Below the pieces are notes generated by a model. It was not told where the DNA came from and searched no databases. It worked only from the letters and a program-made list of their open reading frames with translations. DNA of 64,000 nucleotides. Origin: Zerene cesonia. Taxonomy: Eukaryota; Arthropoda; Insecta; Lepidoptera; Pieridae. The DNA is taken from assembly GCF_012273895.1 (NCBI RefSeq), contig NC_052122.1:4650001-4714000 (forward strand), in the 5' to 3' direction. The position numbers and the translations under genes are program-made. Positions within the stretch are counted from its first letter, which is position 1. Each line of letters begins with the position of its first letter. This document shows positions 57,950 to 64,000 of this stretch, in pieces.

Positions 57950-60900
57950 ATTTGATCCCAGTGATATCAAGAAAGATGAGTAAAGGTACGTATTTAGTTT
58001 TAATGCGCTTGTTATTTATTTTCATAAACTTGCACCCTTAATAATTAATCAGCTTCATACATAAATTCGAAAGCGTTCTAAATTTAAAAATCTTTGCAAA
58101 CAGTTTCAAATGTAAAATGCATTAAATTCATTTCATAGCAAAAGGAAATATTACAAGTTTGCATAACTTGAGTTGGACGCTCGTATTCATATCGCTTGCT
58201 AAATGATGTGCAAATAGTTGCAAAGCGAATGCCGAAGCTCAGCTTATTATCCTATTTGAGGCTGCGTGTGTTGAAATTGCAACCACTTGTTGAACTACCT
58301 GTTGGCGCGCCAGAAGCGCCGGCTAAAAACTTCGCTGCGAATTGTTGTAGCTTATTCAAACATCGTTCTCAAAACGGAGCTTCCAAATGAATTTTATAAT
58401 TCCCCACTGACAGCTTTGTAACATTTTATATCGTAATTAATTTTATATTTAGGTATAGATATTGTATCGAGCTTATAAGCGACATTCATTGTTTTTTGTT
58501 GTATCACGTTATGATTTCTCATTTTAGATATAGGGTACTGGTGGCGAACGAGTTTACGCCGACGGAATTTAACTACGCTTAAATTTAGCTACAAAACTCT
58601 TACATAATACACATATTGAAAGAATACCTCTCTTAAATTGCATTTTTAAAACCGTTGTCGTAACGTTCGACATTCAACATTTTGGCGCACGTTTAAAAAA
58701 ACGGTGATGCATTTTTTTCATTTTATCTGTAATTGCATTCAAACTGAATTTATATAATGTTTCTCTGATGTCTGCAACACGATATAATAATGATTATACC
58801 TTGTTTTATCCAACGAGCATTCGGGAGCGCGTTTAATTCTTTTTATTCTGCATCTTTAAGAGTGTTCATGATCGGAATGCTTTAGATCCGACGCTTAGCG
58901 ATTTTATGTCAATTTATATTTCACTACGCTGCTTAAATCTCGAATCTTCAGGTACTATTCTACTGTATTTATGCCTTATTACCACTACGCAATGTTACGA
59001 AATTGTTCGAAATAAGATCACGTTGTCAAAAACTACTTAAACAGCTTCAAATGTAGGAAGAAATTAAATATGATTGTAGACTATAATAGCCAGCTACCTT
59101 CATACAGTTAAAGAGTCTACGAATAAAGGAATTAAAACAAAACTACAACAACCCATCGTATAACTCAAACGTGAATCTTTTGGTAAACATCAGTCCGTAA
59201 AATAATACAAATGTTGAAAAAATAAAACCACGCGAGCATGTAGACATACAAGAATAATAAAAACCATAGTATTCGTACAGACGTATGCATAGACTAATAA
59301 ATAATACTAACATAAAAAGAACAAACAAACGATTAGCCATACAAATACAAACGCTCCAACTCACAAAAAACAAACCAAGGTAATTAAAAAACATACACAG
59401 TTAAAAATCCACATCCAAACGTAGGAACACAAGAAATAGAAAAAATAAATAGCAGCGGATAAATTTTCATCCTCCAACAGTCAATCACTCACATTACTAA
59501 CACAAATAAAAAATAAAAGTAAAAAATAATAACTGCTTAACTTAAAAACATCGAATTTTGTTAATACAACCGTCAGTACTTCGTCCCGATTCCGAATTCC
59601 GAAAAGTATATGTCAAAAACACAGATGTATCTCGCTCGCAACCAAAAATCTTCGCAAAAATCGAAATAATAGTTCTGTAGCACCGCGTGGCAAACGCGGA
59701 AAACCCATTTGCCAGACTCGAATATGGAAACTCGTGTTATGCTATTTCAGCAATCTAAAAAGTTCAACAAATAATTCTTAACAAATACCTTTCTCTAATT
59801 CGTCACAAATTGAGACCTCGTGTGTCGCTTTTGACATACTTTTGACGATTTTAGATTGTATCAAAACATAATATATTTTTGCGTCTCTTGTGCTACCCTT
59901 TAATTTTGATACTTCTATAGTCAATCGGAGTATCCCTTTATATATATAAATGCATGCGGTGTTGGATATAATAGAAATAAATAGCTAAAACTATCATATA
60001 AAGAGCGTTCCTCTTCTTGAAATATGCTTTCACTCAAATAGCAGTGCCTTCGTTTTTAGAGCGTACAAAAAAAATATGTTCTTGGGAATTTGACAAAAGT
60101 CTAACACAGTTAGATCCAAACAAAGGTGCATTTTGAACGCTCTATTGAAAATTGTAAAAACCATTCCTCAAAGTTTAGTGCGAAGCGCATACTTCGAATG
60201 GAAATAAGAGGAATTCTAGAATTTCATAAACTATTTTCGATTCATAAAGTAATCTGAAATACAGAGAATGCTCGAATAAAATACAGCACGTGAGCATGCG
60301 ATATTAATATCGTGATTTTGTTTGGATTTTTATGTTTGATACGTTATGCTATGTAATTAAATACAGTTATAGAAGCACTAAACACATTACGGTTTCGAAA
60401 CAAAGGATTAATCCAGCGCCGTCTTGTTCGTTGTTTTACGCGAAATGTCCAAGAATCAAAAGTTCGAAGACACGTCTGCATCTGATCTGAGGCCTGAGTA
60501 TATTTATTAATTGTTCCGTAAACATATAATAAGAAAATTCAATAATTATTTAAAGACAAGGCGCTAAAAACATATAAATGTAAGCGAGAATGTTAAAATC
60601 ATAATTACGAGGTTTACCAACGAACCGAGTTGCTTGAATGAGTTTAAATAAGAGTTCGAACGCGCGGATTATCAACCAAACTGTTGCACTACTAAAGTTT
60701 GAGTTTGAAGTTACATTCCGTAAAGCCTGTATTGTTATAGGGGATGACATTAATAGACGTCTTTATTTTAATACTTTTTGCTATAATATTGTCTACATTT
60801 TATCATTTATTAATAAATAAGTAATAAGGTAACAGCTTCATTTTTTTATTTTTCTTCGTAGTTAAATGAAATAATTTTATCACTTCCTAATTTTTAACAA

Positions 60901-63035
60901 GCATTCCATTTTTACATTGATGTTTTAATATTTAAATATACTACAAATTACTGCGTTTTAACGGGTTATACAGACTTATTACAACTGTTTAAATGTAAGT
61001 AGATACCACGCATTACAACAAATACGGATGACTTGAAAAATTATTTATATAAAATAACTAATCCTTCATGCCGCTCAAAAGCTCAACATGAACGTTTGCA
61101 GCGACCAGCAGACAATTAGTGGATATGCAATATGAAACAATTAATGAATTTTTATGCGCATTTTTTACAACACTATTATTCAATTTAAAAGGGATATTAA
61201 TAAATAATCGATAATGTTGTGAATGGATGCGTCTTACGCTTAGAAACAATAACCTGCACCTGCGTATTCTTAATAATTCTATTCGAAAAATAGCAAAGCA
61301 CAAAATTTACATACAAGCTAACTAAATGAACTCTCGAATTGCCGCTCTCGCGAGCATGTAGTCGTTGGTTGATAACAACCTACAACACGCAAAGCGGGAT
61401 GTGTATTTTGCACCACAATGACACATCGCTCAATTACCCAATTTTCAAAAGCGCGTTGGTTTTAACAATCTATTTATGCATTAGTGTACATGACCTTTTA
61501 GCGTGGCTGGTGATTTTCGTGTGTGTTGAGTTTCTGTCTATTTAGTTTTAGTTTCTGTCTTGTAATAATAACACTTATGACTCAATCTTTACTTAATCTT
61601 TACCAATCAAACAAATACAAGCATTATTTTTGTCTTACATTGAACATATTACCATTAATAACATCTCAGAATACAGAACTATTGTACAAATACGATCCTT
61701 ATTCGAGTCGATAACGGATATTTAATAAAGCTTTTTAAATCTTTGTTATTTCGCTTAGCATTTAATTTTTTTATGAAGGGTGTCAGATACATTTAACAAC
61801 CGTCTTTGTTCAAATTATATCAACGTTCATCTCAATGGCTATCAGCATTTTATCCTTTTTAATATTACAAAGAGATAGTACCTAATCGTTATAAATTTAA
61901 TATAATAATTAACTATGAATGAATGCTGGAATAAATTTCGCATTTTACATTACATAAATATCGCAGCATACATGCGTAACATAGTTATTATGTCTAGGTT
62001 ATCGAATTCCAAGGTAGAAAATTGCTACGTATTTTGTGTATGTAATTTTGTACTATACTGTTACGAATCTAGTTAATCTGGGATAATCATAGTGTAAATT
62101 CTTTGTTTATTTAGTGCAACAATTTGACTTTGCTATGACATATGGATATAGTCAGGGGGTTGTTTTAGGTGTTCATAGACGTTCATATATTTTACTTTAG
62201 CCTGTAATGGTCCTACTTGATATAGTACTCCCAAAATTTTTGAGATTCTTCCTGGGTTTTATCGTTTCATTTTACTGAAGCCCGGCTTCCACTGGGGTCT
62301 CCGTGCTATGACATGCTTTTGTGAATAACATTTGATCTATTACCGATCATGAGTTTAGGTCTGACGAAATATTATACAAATAATTTAAACTTACCTGCGC
62401 ATTTCGACCCTTTATAGTTTGTTCGTTTTTGAAACTTCTGGATACTTAGATCTCTTTGTAATATTAAACAGAAGTTATTAGAGTACTTATTAAATAGGAT
62501 AATAATATGCTTATCAAGTTTGTTTTAAATAATTGATAATGTTATATAGTCCATTAAACAATGAATAATTATTATTTGACGAAAAATGGGACTTTTTTTA
62601 ATTTTTAATTATAAGCGCTCATCAATATAAAACGTTGAATTAATCTTCACAACAATTTTATCTAAGAGAATATTATACTCGGCATTGTATTTAAGTAATG
62701 TTTATAGTTTAAAATTTAATAATTATTGGTTTTTTGTCAATCCACTCCAACTTACAGTTATTAGTGTTTTAGCAATAAGTCTCAAATAGGATCCAAATAG
62801 AAAAGCTGAGAAGAATAATGGGACTTTTTTTTACTTTTGTCGATTTCCGGTTATTATTCTATTAATTTACCATCATTCATCACGGCATGCCTTCTGCGGG
62901 AATATGGTCGGATACGAGCGTCATTTATAAAATTAATATATGTCGTCATATATAATTAATATATGAAACGAACAACAACAAAGTACTTTTACCAGTTCGA
63001 CGGATTATAATATGATATACTCTTATTTCATAGAT
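57950..63035. other. AT-rich intergenic or intronic region
   Basis: No exon can be supported. Because the exon at 63084 opens with a splice acceptor, part of this stretch is probably intron of that plus-strand gene. The slightly GC-richer patch near 58220-58345 holds an open frame of unknown nature. Confidence 0.4.
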
Positions 63036-63083
63036 TCTTTTTCCTTTCTTTCTTGCTTTAACATAATCTTTTCTCTTTTTTAG

Positions 63084-64000
63084 TAACATCACCAACATCT
63101 GATACCTCGTCTGCTTCTACCATTCTACCACGCAGTACATCAATATCCTCTTTTCTTAGCTCTACATCAATTAGCAGCAGTTCCGATGCAGGGATCCATT
63201 CTTTGCAATCAGAGTCAGAAGCAAGCTCATTAGGAATACCTGAAGAACCCCAGGATGTGGCAATTGAATCATATCCAACAGTAAAGAAGAAAAAACCACC
63301 AGATTTGAAGCTCGAACTACAAAAGGAGCTTTTACCACAACAAAAGCTAGATGAATTGGACAATGCACAAATCGCGCAAGAGCTTCCAGTTCCAACAGCG
63401 CAGCCACTTCTGATACCAATAGCGCAGCCGGAAGCGGTACCAACAACCAAAGAGCGGTTAAAAGATACACAACCGCATTTAAGGACAGCGCAAGCGCAAT
63501 CGATACCACCGGCGCAATCACAGGTCATACTAAATGAACAATTACAGAAGAAAACATCAAACCAATTCCAACCGGTATCAGCAGCACAACCAGGACCGAT
63601 ATCGGGAACAAGTTCGCGTTTCATATCTGCAGCGAAACTAGAACTGGTGGTGACAGTGCCATCAGCACCGATATTGGTCATAAAATCAAAACCAGTATCA
63701 AGACCAAAGCCACAACGGGTTTTAGTACCGTACCGGCTACCACAAGTGAAACAACCGCAAGTAATATCGCATTCGACACCGCAACCATCTGTCCAAAAAG
63801 AGCCACTAGGTGAACCGGAACCAGCAGATGCAGCTCAAGCGCAAAGATCGCCAGTACCACCACAGAGTATTAAAACTCGACCGCGCCTCGCAACACCACC
63901 TCAAAGAGAACGAGTGCCCAAGCCAACAGGGCCAGCTGCACCTGCAGCGCGACCGGTAGACGAGCTGCAACCTGTAACATCAGGCCTAGTGCAACCCAGA
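63084..64000 (+). CDS. Partial exon of a Pro/Gln/Ser-rich, probably disordered protein
   Basis: A long pyrimidine tract (63036-63080) and TTTTTTAG mark a strong splice acceptor. From 63086 one frame stays open for 305 codons to the window edge, preceded by two bases of a split codon. The start is Ser/Thr-rich (SPTSDTSSAST), then comes a lysine-rich patch (VKKKKPPDLKLELQKELLPQ), then long Pro/Gln/Ala-rich sequence with recurring AQP, AQAQ and PQ pairs, and a basic-proline end (TPPQRERVPKPTGPAAPAAR). No folded domain is visible. Such composition is common in scaffold, nuclear or extracellular matrix proteins; I cannot assign one. The 207-codon antisense frame is a shadow. The gene continues on both sides. 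Confidence 0.7.

Noticed and set aside
63058..63863. Minus-strand frames of 207, 116 and 61 codons
   Set aside because: They are antisense shadows of the plus-strand Pro/Gln-rich exon, which has a splice acceptor and stays open to the window end.
1..64000. CRISPR array, bacterial operon or prophage
   Set aside because: The introns, insect-type repeats and mitochondrial genes show nuclear eukaryotic DNA; the regular 19-bp arrays are direct minisatellites without spacers.

Overview
The window looks like nuclear DNA of an insect, most likely a moth or butterfly. It is AT-rich, its genes are split by short and medium introns, and most of the repeats are types I recognise from Lepidoptera: short elements ending in CTAG, RTE-like LINE tails, tRNA-derived SINEs, hAT remnants and small palindromic elements. 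There is no bacterial-style organisation. Two assembly gaps of exactly 1000 N (18743-18742+1000 and 53706-54705) are placeholders of unknown true length.

Layout. 1-730: AT-rich, nothing recognised. 730-4373: three head-to-tail copies of a ~1.53 kb repeat, each with a ~310 bp GC-rich core. 5351-10720 (minus): a complete 7-exon gene for a DLK/Wallenda-type MAP3 kinase (529 aa); its first intron holds two unrelated minisatellites that both have a 19-bp period. 10721-12244: candidate kinase promoter, a long hairpin element and a LINE tail. 12245-24629 (minus): 11 exons of a succinate dehydrogenase flavoprotein (SdhA) that is clearly divergent from the usual mitochondrial subunit but keeps every catalytic residue I can check; its last intron carries a hAT element with a perfect 8-bp target duplication. 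24630-42346: gene-poor DNA with repeats, a tRNA-like insertion, and a segment with CRE and NRF-1-like palindromes. 42347-44199 (minus): two exons of a divergent SdhC, the membrane anchor of the same enzyme. 44200-57450: AT-rich repeats and one gap. 57595-57786 (plus): a 63-codon GC-rich membrane micropeptide gene. 57950-63083: nothing firm. 63084-64000 (plus): the start of a long Pro/Gln-rich exon running off the window.

How it fits together. SdhA and SdhC are subunits of respiratory complex II (succinate:ubiquinone oxidoreductase). Both copies here look like diverged paralogues rather than the housekeeping genes, lie on the same strand and are only about 18 kb apart. The attractive reading is a linked pair encoding parts of an alternative, perhaps tissue-restricted, complex II; germline-biased complex II paralogues are known in Drosophila. 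No SdhB- or SdhD-like sequence was seen. The 5' (mitochondrial presequence) exons of both genes were not found. Exon boundaries were read by eye from GT/AG sites, reading phase and remembered family sequences; no search was run.
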